Shown here: positions 52,669-62,245 of the stretch, piece after piece
Position numbering within the stretch: position 1 is the stretch's first letter
Layout of the letters: every line of letters starts with the position of its first letter
From: Heyndrickxia oleronia
GTDB lineage: Bacteria; Bacillota; Bacilli; Bacillales; Bacillaceae_C
Direction of reading: 5' to 3'
NCBI RefSeq assembly: GCF_017809215.1
Contig: NZ_CP065424.1
Location: 3,814,001-3,878,000, forward strand
DNA: 64,000 nucleotides
Made by a program: the position numbers and the translations under genes
The notes under the pieces: model-generated
Databases searched by the model: none
What the model was told of the DNA's origin: nothing
Seen by the model: the letters and a program-made list of their open reading frames with translations, nothing else

Positions 52669-53916
52669 ATGGATAGGAAAGAACAGATATCAACAACTTC
52701 TAACCTTCATAATAGTCAATTACAGTTAGGTCGTAGTACAGTTATGACCCGTTATTTAACATTCTTATTTGCAATAGCTTGCGGGGTAGCAGTTGCCAAT
52801 ATTTACTTTGCTCATCCTCTATTGACTGCAATATCAGATGAATTTAATATTCAACATTCCATTATTGGAACAGTAATTTCTATCACTCAAATATGCTACG
52901 CACTCGGATTAGTATTCCTAGTGCCACTTGGAGACCTAATAAACCCTCGAAAACTCATTATTGTTCAAATGCTTTTATTAGTTTTAGCTCTTTTTTTTAT
53001 TGGGATTTCTCCCACAAGTACATTCCTTTTTATTGGTATGGCCTTAGTAGGTTTCCTAGCGACTGTTACACAGACACTTGTAGCATTTGCATCAACACTG
53101 TCTAATCCTACAGAACGTGGTCGTATACTAGGTATTGTTACAAGTGGCGTAGTAATTGGCATTCTCCTTGCTCGGACATTTGCTGGAGTATTGACAGACT
53201 TTAGTGGTTGGCGTTCAGTATATCTTACTGCAGCTGCCATTCTGTTTTTGATAATATGTTTACTATACAGAATATTACCAAATTACAAAAACAGACAATC
53301 ACATTTGTCTTATCCACATTTATTACATTCTGTCCTCTTATTATTCGTACAGGAGAGAATTTTATGGATTCGCGGTATATTAGGATTTTTTATTTTTACT
53401 TCCTTTAGTATTTTATGGACTTCTTTGGTATTACCACTTAGTGCAGCTCCGTATCATCTTTCACATACTGCTATTGGAGCATTTGGAATAGCTGGGGTTG
53501 CAGGAGCACTAGCTGCTATGAAAGCCGGAAATCTAGCAGATAAAGGAAAAGGCCAACGAACAACTGCCATAGCTCTGTTTCTATTATTAATATCATGGAT
53601 ACCTATAAGTATGATTAATTACTCATTATTTTTACTAGTTATTGGAGTTATTCTGCTAGACCTAGCAGTACAGGCTATACATGTTACAAACCAAAGTATA
53701 ATTTTCACAGTACGTCCTGAAGCAAGAAGTCGGCTTACTGCTGCTTATATGATTTTTTATTCCATTGGTAGTGCATCAGGGGCAATTTTTTCAACATATG
53801 TTTATGCAAAGTATGGATGGAATGGAGTATGTATTTTAGGTGCTACTATCAGTGGTTTAGCTCTTTTATTTTGGGCAATAACTTTTTTTAAGGAGTATCA
53901 TGAGAAGGGCATATAA
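52669..53916 (+). CDS. MFS transporter (12-helix multidrug-type)
   Basis: 415 aa, about 12 helices; a short cytoplasmic N-terminus, motif A-like GDLINPRKLI (about 85-95), motif C-like GVVIGILLARTFAGVL. Drug:proton antiporter type, control by the divergent TetR regulator. GGAG sets the start. The substrate is unknown. Confidence 0.88.
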   Translation: MDRKEQISTTSNLHNSQLQLGRSTVMTRYLTFLFAIACGVAVANIYFAHPLLTAISDEFNIQHSIIGTVISITQICYALGLVFLVPLGDLINPRKLIIVQMLLLVLALFFIGISPTSTFLFIGMALVGFLATVTQTLVAFASTLSNPTERGRILGIVTSGVVIGILLARTFAGVLTDFSGWRSVYLTAAAILFLIICLLYRILPNYKNRQSHLSYPHLLHSVLLLFVQERILWIRGILGFFIFTSFSILWTSLVLPLSAAPYHLSHTAIGAFGIAGVAGALAAMKAGNLADKGKGQRTTAIALFLLLISWIPISMINYSLFLLVIGVILLDLAVQAIHVTNQSIIFTVRPEARSRLTAAYMIFYSIGSASGAIFSTYVYAKYGWNGVCILGATISGLALLFWAITFFKEYHEKGI

Positions 53917-54115
53917 TTATTTCTTTCACAATTTTAATCCAACATTGACTTAAAAAATAGATTCTATGTATCCAAATTGGAATAGTACGATACTTTTGTT
54001 TTCATTTCGTTTAGTAGTGTTTTTATCAAGATATATTTTTTGAATTATCCCCTCTGAGTGTTATATAAGGAAAGTATAATGAATATTACAGGAATACTGC
54101 CGATGTAGTACAAAA

Positions 54116-54192
54116 AGGCTGATAACTTTTGTTGATCAGCTCTTTCCCGTAATAATAAAGGGAACTATATATATTTGAAGTTCCCTTTTTCT
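54116..54192 (+). terminator. Two successive hairpins, the second with a T run
   Basis: GCTGAT/ATCAGC (54119-54140), then GGGAACT and AGTTCCC (54161-54185) followed by TTTTTC. They separate the MFS gene from the convergent GNAT gene. Confidence 0.65.
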
Positions 54193-54205
54193 ATTTAACC
54201 TCCCG

Positions 54206-54745
54206 TTAACAGAAGAACTCGTGTCGAAGAATACTCATTCTTAAACGGTCAACAAATTCACCATTTCTTAATCTGTCTTGTCTCAATATACCTTCCTCAA
54301 CGTACCCAATTCTCTTATAAGACTTTATTGCCTTTTCATTATCAACTTCTACTCTAAGCCAAATCTTGTTAAGGTCTAATTCATTAAAACCCCATTGAAG
54401 CATCTCTTTCATTGCGGAGAACCCATAACCTTTACCCCAGTAGGTTTTATCACCTATTGCTACTCCTAATTCGGCGTGTTTATTGAGTTTATCTATGTTT
54501 TTCAAATCTATCCAACCGATATGCTTTCCTTCTTCTGTTTCGATGGCTTTTTGTTCATATCCGTTTGTTTTGTTAATGCACATTTTAATCCAACTCATAG
54601 TTTCTTCTTTACTAAAAGGTGGATATTTCTCTGGCATATTTAAATGCTTTGTGACTTCTTTATCAAGACACCATCGAAAACGGTCTTCAACATCATTAAG
54701 AGTTAATTCTCTTAAATAGACTTTCGGTAATTCAGTTGTTTTCAT
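54206..54745 (-). CDS. GNAT family N-acetyltransferase (RimJ/RimL-like)
   Basis: 179 aa: VYLRELTLNDVEDRFRW, then AELGVAIGDKTYWGKGYG (acetyl-CoA motif) and EVDNEKAIKSYKRIGYVEEG. The RimJ-like branch acetylates protein N-termini or drugs. GGAGG precedes the start. Confidence 0.92.
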   Translation of the reverse strand: MKTTELPKVYLRELTLNDVEDRFRWCLDKEVTKHLNMPEKYPPFSKEETMSWIKMCINKTNGYEQKAIETEEGKHIGWIDLKNIDKLNKHAELGVAIGDKTYWGKGYGFSAMKEMLQWGFNELDLNKIWLRVEVDNEKAIKSYKRIGYVEEGILRQDRLRNGEFVDRLRMSILRHEFFC

Positions 54746-54786
54746 TCTCTTTCCTCCTGTTGGTTTATTCTATTTTTAAACTTTAT

Positions 54787-55283
54787 CTAGATGGAAAATT
54801 CTGATAATCTGAGTTTATCATAGGTAGTATCAGTTGAGAACAAGCAGCTTTCAATACTCATCTTACTAACCGTTGTATCATCATTTCGGTGTTTAATTTG
54901 GTCTAAAAATTGAAACCAACTCAAATAATGGCCGAGATATTTGGTAGCCACGCTATTAAACCGATTTAGCCAGCCCTTCAAGCGACTGTGATAACTTTTC
55001 ACATTTTGAATATGGTAAACACCCCGGACTCGCTCCTTACCATCTGATTTAAATCTGTAATGCTCAAGTCCTTTTTCTCTTGCGTAGGTCATAAATGCCG
55101 CCACGAGCCGATTGTTTCTTCCAAACGGGTTTTTACAATCCGTCCATGACCAACCACTTTAGAATATATTATTTTCTGACGGTCTCTTGCCACAAGAACA
55201 CAGACTTGTTCCTTGCTAATGCCTCGTTGTGATGATGAAAAAACAATGTAATTTATGAAAAATATTTCAACTTCAAAAATCAT
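54787..55283 (-). pseudogene. Broken IS1595-family (ISXO2-like) transposase
   Basis: Two reading frames give the second half of an ISXO2-type transposase: SQRGISKEQVCVLVARDRQK and VVGHGRIVKTRLEETIGS at 55120-55230, then after a deletion and frame change REKGLEHYRFKSDGKERVRG and YHIQNVKSYHSRLKGW. The N-terminal half and a piece between are missing. It cannot be active. It could be a relative of the GGCT miniature elements, which need an IS1595-type enzyme. Confidence 0.8.
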
Positions 55284-55586
55284 GGGCAGACTCCTCAGTC
55301 ATTCTGAAGATTAAATTACAAAAAGTTTCTAACCCCAAGAAAGCAATAAACATAAAAAGAGGCACATCAAAAGTTCGCAGTAACTAATGAAAAGCCTCAA
55401 ATTTTTTACCTATGTTAGTATTTTGTTCGCAAATTACTTCAAAACCCTTATATATTAGGGGATTGAGCGGTCATTACATCATGCCGCCCATAAGACCATA
55501 CCCACATCAAATTTACACGCCATTTATTCAAAAACTTATGAAAGTAATATTTACTATCCAGCTGATTAAAATCAAAACCCCCTCTA
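55284..55586. other. Gene-free stretch between transposase remnant and small gene
   Basis: AT-rich; it may contain the lost outer end of the insertion sequence (AAAAGAGGCACATCAAAAG at 55356-55374), but no clear terminal repeat pair. Otherwise nothing recognised. Confidence 0.4.
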
Positions 55587-56012
55587 TCACTCCCCCTTCA
55601 CAAAATACCCCACCACCACCGGAAATCGCTCAAACTCCTTCCTCATTTCCCGAAACGAAATCACATCATTTCCCCTAGCAAGCTCGAAATCTAGCAAATA
55701 TTCATGACAGTTCAGTGGGTTCATATGAAATGACTTCCTATAGAATTGGATAGCCTCTCCCTCACTTCCAGCATAAATAAAAACAAAGGTTTTCCGATCC
55801 ATCTTCAGAGAATAGATTCCAATTCTACGAATCCCCAATACATTCCTTTGCACCAATTCCGCTACTTTCTCATGATTGACTTGATTCAAGTCTATTTCGA
55901 CTACATCGTCATCTAGTGCAATTTTATTCTCTGCTAATAAATAATAAAGGGTATGGGCCAGTGTAGATTCTTCGTAAATGAAACTATACTCGTACATCTC
56001 TCTCACCAACAT
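55587..56012 (-). CDS. Hypothetical protein, 141 aa, downstream of helicase gene
   Basis: ATG at 56012 follows GGGGGGG at 7-nt spacing. It shows alternating helices and strands (FIYEESTLAHTLYYLLAENKI, then KTFVFIYAGSEGEAIQFYRKSF). No family recognised. It follows the DnaB-like gene by 41 nt, so it may belong to the same replication operon. Confidence 0.6.
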   Translation of the reverse strand: MLVREMYEYSFIYEESTLAHTLYYLLAENKIALDDDVVEIDLNQVNHEKVAELVQRNVLGIRRIGIYSLKMDRKTFVFIYAGSEGEAIQFYRKSFHMNPLNCHEYLLDFELARGNDVISFREMRKEFERFPVVVGYFVKGE

Positions 56013-56053
56013 TTGATAACCCCCCCCGTGAACTTTTTAAAAACTGCATAAGG

Positions 56054-57316
56054 TTAACTGGATTTCGAATTCTGTTCTTTCCGATCCTCAATCGCCCCTG
56101 TATGCTCGTTGTAATTCACCTTGATTGTCCCGACTGGTCCATTTCGGTTTTTCGAGACAATCATTTCAAGGGAATGATCCTCGGAATCCTTGTCATAATA
56201 GGCTTCGCGATATAAGAACAATATGATATCGGCATCCTGTTCGACACTGCCTGATTCGCGAATATCGGACATCATCGGACGTTTATTGGCTCTCGTTTCG
56301 ACTAATCGATTGAGCTGTGCCAAGCAAATGACGGGGCAGTCAAAATCCTTTGCCATCGTTTTGAGGGCTTTTGATATTTCCGTTACCTGTAAATGGGGAT
56401 TCCCTCCGTAAAATTCATTTGCTTGGATCAAGGTTAAGTAATCGATAAAAACGACTGGTTTCTTCGATGGAAATTCATACATTAGCTTTCTTGTTTTCGC
56501 TCTCATTACAGCTACGGTTTGCCCTGCCCCATCAAAGATTTGCATATTGGTTTCATCAAGATCACCAATGACATCCGACCATTTTTTCTTTTGAGTTTGC
56601 GTGAGCATTCTTTTCGGATCCCGCATTTTTGCACGGTTAAATCCTCCTGTCGAGGCCATTAATCGAGAGGTGATTAGTTTTTCAGGCATTTCTAAGGAAA
56701 AGACGAGTGGCAAAAACCCCGCCCAACCAGATATTTTGGCAAAATGAAGCATCACATCGGTTTTTCCCATCGAGGGTCTCCCTGCTACAATCGTCACTTC
56801 TCCACCCTGAAAGCCACCAGTCATGAGATCAAGCTTTTTGATCCCTGTTGTCACACCTTTCGCATGAAGCTGCTCTTCCCATGGTGCCTCATAAATTCTC
56901 AGCAATGCTTGATGTATAGAAGTATGGTCCTCCATTTTCGATTGATTTATTTTATCCAATTCGGCAATGACTTTCGCAATCTCCCAATCATTCATCGCTG
57001 CAAGCGTTAAGATGTTTCTTTTTTCCCGCTCCTTCCAGAGCTCAAGAATGAGCGTCTCCGTGTCATTAAATTTCTTTATATCTGCATAAGATAAAAGCTC
57101 GGTTAAATAAGACATGCCACCAAATGATTCGAGATCAGGTAAGGTAGTAAAGGATAGCAGATCAATATTCCTTCCCTCCCGCTTTAACGTCACCATTCTT
57201 CTCATTAGCTCTTTGTGCCGTTCACTTTCCAAATGATCTGGCTGGATGACGGTATCGTGAAGCAAGTATTCCGCTTTTATCAAGCTTCCTAGAAACGTTT
57301 TTTCCACAACACTCAT
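56054..57316 (-). CDS. DnaB-like replicative helicase
   Basis: 420 aa with the N-terminal DnaB scaffold and the RecA-type ATPase: Walker A GRPSMGKT (about 188-195), Walker B VVFIDYLTLIQ, and a SGSVEQDADIILFL motif. It overlaps the DnaD-like gene by 4 nt (ATGA). This two-gene set resembles phage-derived helicase loader and helicase pairs, not the host dnaB. Confidence 0.9.
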   Translation of the reverse strand: MSVVEKTFLGSLIKAEYLLHDTVIQPDHLESERHKELMRRMVTLKREGRNIDLLSFTTLPDLESFGGMSYLTELLSYADIKKFNDTETLILELWKEREKRNILTLAAMNDWEIAKVIAELDKINQSKMEDHTSIHQALLRIYEAPWEEQLHAKGVTTGIKKLDLMTGGFQGGEVTIVAGRPSMGKTDVMLHFAKISGWAGFLPLVFSLEMPEKLITSRLMASTGGFNRAKMRDPKRMLTQTQKKKWSDVIGDLDETNMQIFDGAGQTVAVMRAKTRKLMYEFPSKKPVVFIDYLTLIQANEFYGGNPHLQVTEISKALKTMAKDFDCPVICLAQLNRLVETRANKRPMMSDIRESGSVEQDADIILFLYREAYYDKDSEDHSLEMIVSKNRNGPVGTIKVNYNEHTGAIEDRKEQNSKSS

Positions 57317-58236
57317 CCGTCTTCCCCTGCCGACAGGTCGAGTTCAAATTCCCTTGGAATCGCTCTTCCAGACGAGTCCGATTCGGTTGATAATTTAGAT
57401 TGCTTTTTCTTCTCATCCTCCGAATTAACTTCTTCCACCGTAAGTAAAGATTCATTTTCCCAGTTTTTCAAAATTCCTACGATATAATTCAGCTTTCGCT
57501 TGTTATTAGCACAAGCAATATTCATGGCTTTTAATATCATTTCCTTCGGCTGTAAAAATCGAGAATCATCTAACCAAGCTAACAGCTGCTGCTTCGCATT
57601 TACATTCGTAAAACCAAATCCATTCGCATCCCAACACGCAATAATTTCTTTCACATCATCATTCATTGGGTAGATGGTTTGTTGTTGTTTTTCATTTTCT
57701 TTTTGTTTTTCTTTTTGCCCACGTGTCGTATAACGAGACAGTGACGTATCGTCAAATTCTTCACAATCGGTTAAACGTGGGGATTTTTCATTCTCTATTC
57801 CTACAGTCCCTTTCTGTTGATAAAAGGCTTCATATAGACTTCTAATCTCTTGCTTATGTATGAATTCTGAAACATATCGAATCAGCGAATCATCCTCGAC
57901 CTCTTTTAATTCGGAAAGGATACAATCCATGACCGGTTTTCCGCCTTTTTGAAGATTCTCTCTTCCCCAATTCTTAATCGCCAGTTCCCTTGTTTCCGGA
58001 TTGTAGCGAATCAACTGATGGTGCTCCTCGAATCGCTCCATTAACGAATGAACACTCTCAATCGAATAACCCAAATCAAAAGCCATTTGTTTCTTCGTAA
58101 TTCGATAGATTCCAATTTGCGTAGTATGTGGATTGGTCAGCAAATACAGGTAAAAATACTTATCCTCTGGGGTCATCTCTTCTAAAACCATCGGATTCTT
58201 CCAAAATTCAGTCCGCACCATTCGATACTTTGCCAT
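57313..58236 (-). CDS. DnaD-domain/phage replisome organiser-like protein
   Basis: 307 aa. The N-terminus (AKYRMVRTEFWKNPMVLEEM and YFYLYLLTNPHTTQIGIYRI) matches DnaD-type replisome organisers of Bacillus phages; the C-terminal region has CWDANGFGFTNVNAKQQLLAW, typical of the DnaD C-terminal domain. It is likely a helicase loader for the next gene. The start at 58236 gives the usual A-K-Y-R-M opening. The only phage-like genes seen here. Confidence 0.82.
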   Translation of the reverse strand: MAKYRMVRTEFWKNPMVLEEMTPEDKYFYLYLLTNPHTTQIGIYRITKKQMAFDLGYSIESVHSLMERFEEHHQLIRYNPETRELAIKNWGRENLQKGGKPVMDCILSELKEVEDDSLIRYVSEFIHKQEIRSLYEAFYQQKGTVGIENEKSPRLTDCEEFDDTSLSRYTTRGQKEKQKENEKQQQTIYPMNDDVKEIIACWDANGFGFTNVNAKQQLLAWLDDSRFLQPKEMILKAMNIACANNKRKLNYIVGILKNWENESLLTVEEVNSEDEKKKQSKLSTESDSSGRAIPREFELDLSAGEDG

Positions 58237-58335
58237 CTTCATCCCTGTCCTTTCTTCACTAAAAATTGCCTTCATATATAGAAATATAAATGAATGAAGA
58301 AAAAGGACACCCTACTGTTCAAAAAGCTCGCGAAA

Positions 58336-58398
58336 ATAAAAAAATTGGCAGGCATGAATCGGGTTTCATCCCGCATTCACACCAGCCAATTTACTGTA
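58336..58398 (-). terminator. Long terminator of the dus gene
   Basis: On the minus strand AAATTGGCTGGTGTGAATGC and GATTCATGCCTGCCAATTT arms, including a GGG/CCC inner stem, are followed by TTTTATTTTC. Confidence 0.85.
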
Positions 58399-58428
58399 TA
58401 ATATAAACTTTTACTTTTGAGGGTCACC

Positions 58429-59400
58429 TCAATCTTCTACTTTTGCCATAAAGCTATCAATCATCTCACGCACTTCATCTGTTGACTTAGTGCTCATCAA
58501 TTGATTTCTTAATTCACTCGCCCCTCGGAACCCTTTGATGTATATCTTAAAAAAGCGAAGAAGGTGCTTGAATGGACGTTGCTCAAATTCTTCTGAATAT
58601 TTATCATGAAGATCGAGCTGCAATCTTAAGAGATCGAGCAATTCCTCACTGCTATGTTCCTTCGGCTCTTTTTCAAAGGCAAATGGATTGTTAAAAATTC
58701 CACGCCCAATCATTACTCCGTCAACGCCATATTGTTCAACAAGCTTCAAGCCAGTTTGACGGTCAGGAATATCCCCGTTGATCGTCAACAGTGTATCTGG
58801 TGCCACCTGATCACGAAGCTTTTTGATTTCTGGAATTAGCTCCCAATGAGCATCTACTTTACTCATTTCCTTTCTTGTGCGCAGATGGATAGAAAGATTA
58901 GCGATGTCTTGTTTCAATACATGTGTTAACCAGTCCATCCATTCGTCTATATACGTGTAACCAAGCCTTGTCTTCACACTAACAGGCAATCCCCCAGCCT
59001 TAGTTGCTTGGATGATTTCCGCAGCGACTTCTGGACGAAGGATAAGGCCGCTTCCCTTCCCTTTGGCTGCCACATTATGCACAGGGCAGCCCATATTGAT
59101 GTCCACACCCTTAAAGCCAAGTTTCGCTACACCAATACTCGTTTGCCGAAAATATTCGGGCTGATCTCCCCATATATGGGCCACCATTGGTTGTTCATCT
59201 TCTGTAAAAGTCAAACGTCCACGCACACTTTGGTTCCCCTCTGGATGACAATAGCTCACCGTGTTTGTAAACTCTGTAAAAAACACATCTGGTCTTGCTG
59301 CTTCACTCACTACATGGCGAAAAACAACATCCGTCACATCTTCCATTGGTGCTAGTATAAAAAATGGTCGTGGTAAATCACGCCAAAAATTGTCTGTCAT
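58429..59400 (-). CDS. tRNA-dihydrouridine synthase (Dus family)
   Basis: 323 aa TIM-barrel flavoenzyme: LAPMEDVTD near the start, [23 protein letters not shown] with the catalytic Cys, then VSVKTRLGY and [15 protein letters not shown]. Reduces uridines in tRNA. The start at 59400 is preferred over 59421 but its ribosome binding site (GAGAGGA) is at 12 nt. Confidence 0.92.
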   Translation of the reverse strand: MTDNFWRDLPRPFFILAPMEDVTDVVFRHVVSEAARPDVFFTEFTNTVSYCHPEGNQSVRGRLTFTEDEQPMVAHIWGDQPEYFRQTSIGVAKLGFKGVDINMGCPVHNVAAKGKGSGLILRPEVAAEIIQATKAGGLPVSVKTRLGYTYIDEWMDWLTHVLKQDIANLSIHLRTRKEMSKVDAHWELIPEIKKLRDQVAPDTLLTINGDIPDRQTGLKLVEQYGVDGVMIGRGIFNNPFAFEKEPKEHSSEELLDLLRLQLDLHDKYSEEFEQRPFKHLLRFFKIYIKGFRGASELRNQLMSTKSTDEVREMIDSFMAKVED

Positions 59401-59966
59401 AATCAAATCCAGTCCTCTCATGATGGGATACTCGTTCTAACTCTCGTCCCAAAATAAAAAAGCAAAAATTTCTGCTACCTTTACACTTATACCATGCTTA
59501 CTCAGTTTTTATCAATCGATAGTAAATTTCAAACATTATAAACTTTACTATGAACAAATAAAAACAGCAAAGAAAAAGCATTTGGGGCAGTAGAGTGAGA
59601 TATATGATCCAGGTTTCTCTTGTATATTGTTGAAACTATTCTTATCAATTTGATGGAGTGATACTTTTGACCCCTAATGTCTAAAAGACAACGTATTTAT
59701 TTTACACCGCATTGAGTCGATCGTTCAATCGCTTGTTTTTCTTCATTGGTTTCGTCGTCACTCACCCACTAGACGATTATCAGTTTTTTTTTTAGGATTT
59801 TAATCGTGTCCCTAGCAGAAAATTTATCAATACTCACACGCGCAAGAACGAAACCACTTTCTGCATTCGTTATCTTGGAAAAAAGAGACCAATTTTTTAG
59901 AATGTTTTTTTTATACTTTTCCTATTCTAGGGGATATTATTTCTGACAAGATTAGGAGGTTTCAGC
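59401..59966. other. Gene-free stretch
   Basis: No convincing gene. A minus-strand open frame of 22 codons at 59697-59765 (SDDETNEEKQAIERS) could be a tail of a lost gene. The promoter of the next gene presumably lies near 59900-59945; none is clear. Confidence 0.4.
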
Positions 59967-60452
59967 ATGAGATTGTTCAAGTATTCGAAATTATTGTTGC
60001 TGCTAATGATGATCCTTCCTTGGTTTACAGTTCCATTGATGGGAAAAGATGCTTTTAAGCGATTTTTACCTGCTGGTTTATTTATATCATTGATCGTTAG
60101 GATCGTTAATTTTATCGCAAAAAAGCGAAAATGGTGGTGGTGGTATCAAACCCTTCATCCAAAGATTTCTGGAGTCTTTCCTTTTATATGGGGACCCTTT
60201 TTAATTGGCTCTATGTGGATACTAAAATTGACATATGGCAAATTTTTCAGATATATGTTTTTAAATTTAGCAATTGATGGAGCATTTACCTATGGTTTGG
60301 TGTATTACTTGCAGAAACTTGGAATAGCGTCTTTAGTACGATTGAAAAAAATCAACCTATTATTAATATTTACTGTTGAAGCCTTGCTTTTATATGGATT
60401 TCAGATCATTAAAGATAGGCTCTTTTCTCAAACGTTGTTGCGATTCAAGTAA
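59967..60452 (+). CDS. Membrane protein, 161 aa, with tail encoded by a miniature element
   Basis: Four or more hydrophobic helices and a Trp-rich stretch (KKRKWWWWYQTLHPKISG). AGGAGG precedes the start. Residues 151-161 (RLFSQTLLRFK) and the stop lie within miniature element copy 2, inserted at 60418, so the native end is lost or altered. Otherwise unrecognised; it may still function because the helices are intact. Confidence 0.7.
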   Translation: MRLFKYSKLLLLLMMILPWFTVPLMGKDAFKRFLPAGLFISLIVRIVNFIAKKRKWWWWYQTLHPKISGVFPFIWGPFLIGSMWILKLTYGKFFRYMFLNLAIDGAFTYGLVYYLQKLGIASLVRLKKINLLLIFTVEALLLYGFQIIKDRLFSQTLLRFK

Positions 60453-60572
60453 ATTTTTTTACAAATAACTATCGGCTAAAAACCGATACACCTTCAATTC
60501 ACTGAGAAAAGAGCTACATACTTCATAAGAATCGCTGAATCTTTTACAAAAGCAACAATTACGAAAACAGCC
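60418..60572. mobile_element. Miniature element copy 2 (155 bp, perfect 8-bp target duplication)
   Basis: Ends GGCTCTTTTCTCA and (inverted) GGCTGTTTTCGTA; flanked on both sides by TAAAGATA (60410-60417 and 60573-60580). The inner sequence has a second inverted pair (GCTCTTTTCTCA with TGAGAAAAGAGC) and no coding capacity. The most intact of four copies in this window. Confidence 0.9.
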
Positions 60573-60626
60573 TAAAGATAAAATGATTGGGCATCAACGA
60601 AACAAGGAATGACTCGGAGGACTTAT

Positions 60627-61430
60627 ATGTATAAGATGAACAAAACGTTTCGACGGGAAATCGCAAATGTTAGTATTTGGGGAACAACCTATATTCACCC
60701 AAGAAATCCCTATATCGTTGCTTTATGGTCAACTACTTTTCCTGGTTATGGGCATCTATTATTACATAAGTATATACGAGGCTTCGCTCTAATTATATGG
60801 GAAGTATTTATCAATCAGATTTCGCATCTAAACCTCGCAATGGTTTATTCTTTCATGGGAAAATTTGAATTAGCGAAAGAAGTATTAAATGTGAATTATG
60901 TCTATATGTATATTCCTCTCTACATCTTTGCGATATGGGACAGCTACCGTACGACTGTGGAAATGAACAATCTTTATCTATTGGCTGAGAAAGAAGAACC
61001 CCCTGTTAATGCGTTAACTGTAAAACCATTTGAAGTTAATTATCTTGATAAAAGAAGTCCTGTGGTCGCAATGTTTTGGTCAATGACCGTTCCCAGCGTT
61101 GGACAATTATATCTTCACCAGATTATCTCTGCTTTTTTTACTCTGATTGTGACTGTTATGTTTGTTCATTACTCACACTTCATAGAAGGAGTACATTACT
61201 TAATGCTTGGAGATATCGATAAATCAACAGAGGTTTTAGATAAACAATGGCTGCTTTATATGCCTTCATTGTATTTCTTTAGTATTTTTCAGACCTACAT
61301 GAATGTTGTGGAAAATAATAAATTATTTGAAGCCGAACAAAAAATGTTTTTAAAAAGCAAATACCAATCCAGTGATTTTAAAATTAAGGCAGCTAGGGTG
61401 AAATCGAATGCAAATTTACGCAACATTTGA
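60627..61430 (+). CDS. Membrane protein with internal duplication, 267 aa
   Basis: Two homologous halves: about 25-125 (NPYIVALWSTTFPGYGHLLLH...) and about 146-245 (SPVVAMFWSMTVPSVGQLYLH...). Each half carries Pro-x-x-Gly-x-Leu, two helices, an LA..LMLGD/SFMGKFEL..LVLN segment, and ends in an N-N-x-L-x-x-x-E. ATG at 60627 with GGAGG. It overlaps the next gene by 23 nt. Function unknown. Confidence 0.75.
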   Translation: MYKMNKTFRREIANVSIWGTTYIHPRNPYIVALWSTTFPGYGHLLLHKYIRGFALIIWEVFINQISHLNLAMVYSFMGKFELAKEVLNVNYVYMYIPLYIFAIWDSYRTTVEMNNLYLLAEKEEPPVNALTVKPFEVNYLDKRSPVVAMFWSMTVPSVGQLYLHQIISAFFTLIVTVMFVHYSHFIEGVHYLMLGDIDKSTEVLDKQWLLYMPSLYFFSIFQTYMNVVENNKLFEAEQKMFLKSKYQSSDFKIKAARVKSNANLRNI

Positions 61431-61860
61431 ATATTCAACTCGATTAGAAATTGCCATCACGAAATTAGAAAAAATGGGGATAAGTGAAATATTTGCCGTA
61501 CCTCTAGATAACGGTCCCGAGGATATTGAAATTTTTGATACCATTCATCGTTCAGATGGAAAATCATTATTGAGTAAGGGAATGATTCTTGCTGTATTTT
61601 TTTCTGTAATAGGAGCAAGTAGAGGATTCAAACTTCATTGGGGTCCTATCATTTGGGGACTGATTGGAGCAGCCTTTGGATTTATTCTTGGCTTTTGCAT
61701 TGATCTATACATCCATTCGAAAAAGCCTAAAAATCGAAAAGCACTAAAAGGAAAGACTTCCGAAGTAATTATTATTATCAATTGTAAAAACTCTGAAAAG
61801 CGGGATGTCGAAAGAATTCTTTGGGAGCAATTAGCTGTTGGCGTTGGCAAGACCGAATAG
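61408..61860 (+). CDS. Membrane protein, 150 aa, partner of the duplicated protein
   Basis: A soluble N-terminal domain (about 1-55; IYATFEYSTRLEIAITKLEKMG), two helices (about 57-105) and a basic, soluble C-terminus (SEVIIIINCKNSEKRDVERIL). The N- and C-terminal strands may form one ferredoxin-like domain. AGGGTG upstream, inside the previous gene; the overlap implies coupled translation. No known family. Confidence 0.7.
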   Translation: MQIYATFEYSTRLEIAITKLEKMGISEIFAVPLDNGPEDIEIFDTIHRSDGKSLLSKGMILAVFFSVIGASRGFKLHWGPIIWGLIGAAFGFILGFCIDLYIHSKKPKNRKALKGKTSEVIIIINCKNSEKRDVERILWEQLAVGVGKTE

Positions 61861-62119
61861 TCCTTGAGATAGATGGGATATTAAAGTATATATATTATTC
61901 GCATGGAACGTTATTGCCTTCTTAACGATTAATCTCCTTTGTAAAAATTAGCTTTCGAATAATGAACTCTTCCTTCACTTCGTTTTTTCAGTTCCCACGA
62001 CAAAAATTTCTATAGAAAATGAAAGAAGCTTTCAATATCATCGTGTAACTTATGCGGCACAATCCTTTCCGTACCACTTTCTTTTTCCTATCGACGGATT
62101 TTACAATGGAGGCAAGAAT

Positions 62120-62245
62120 AAATGAAAAGGAACGCCGATGCTGTCACATCAGCGTTCTAAGTAGCAACTCCACAAGAAGTGCGGTTGCAAAAAGGAAAAA
62201 AGTAATCCATTCTCCATACACCAGCAAGGGAGGGTTACTTTTCTT
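62120..62245 (+). ncRNA. Orphan RNA resembling a type I antitoxin
   Basis: Hairpin ACGCCGATG/CATCAGCGT (62130-62155), then the box ACAAGAAGTGC, and a terminator stem AAAAGTAATCC/GGGTTACTTTT (62198-62243). Order and the GAAGTGC box agree with the antitoxin RNA at 15579. On the opposite strand only a toxin end is left (SYMMIMKEK, stop at 62235), so the toxin has been deleted. A TACAAT -10-like box precedes the RNA at 62101. No gene was seen elsewhere in 61861-62313. Confidence 0.5.

Noticed and set aside
55412-55678. 88-aa Pro/Thr-rich plus-strand ORF
   Set aside because: Shadow of the gene at 55587-56012 with no ribosome binding site.
55587-58236. Complete prophage
   Set aside because: Only replication-type genes are visible; no structural, lysis or integrase gene and no attachment sites.
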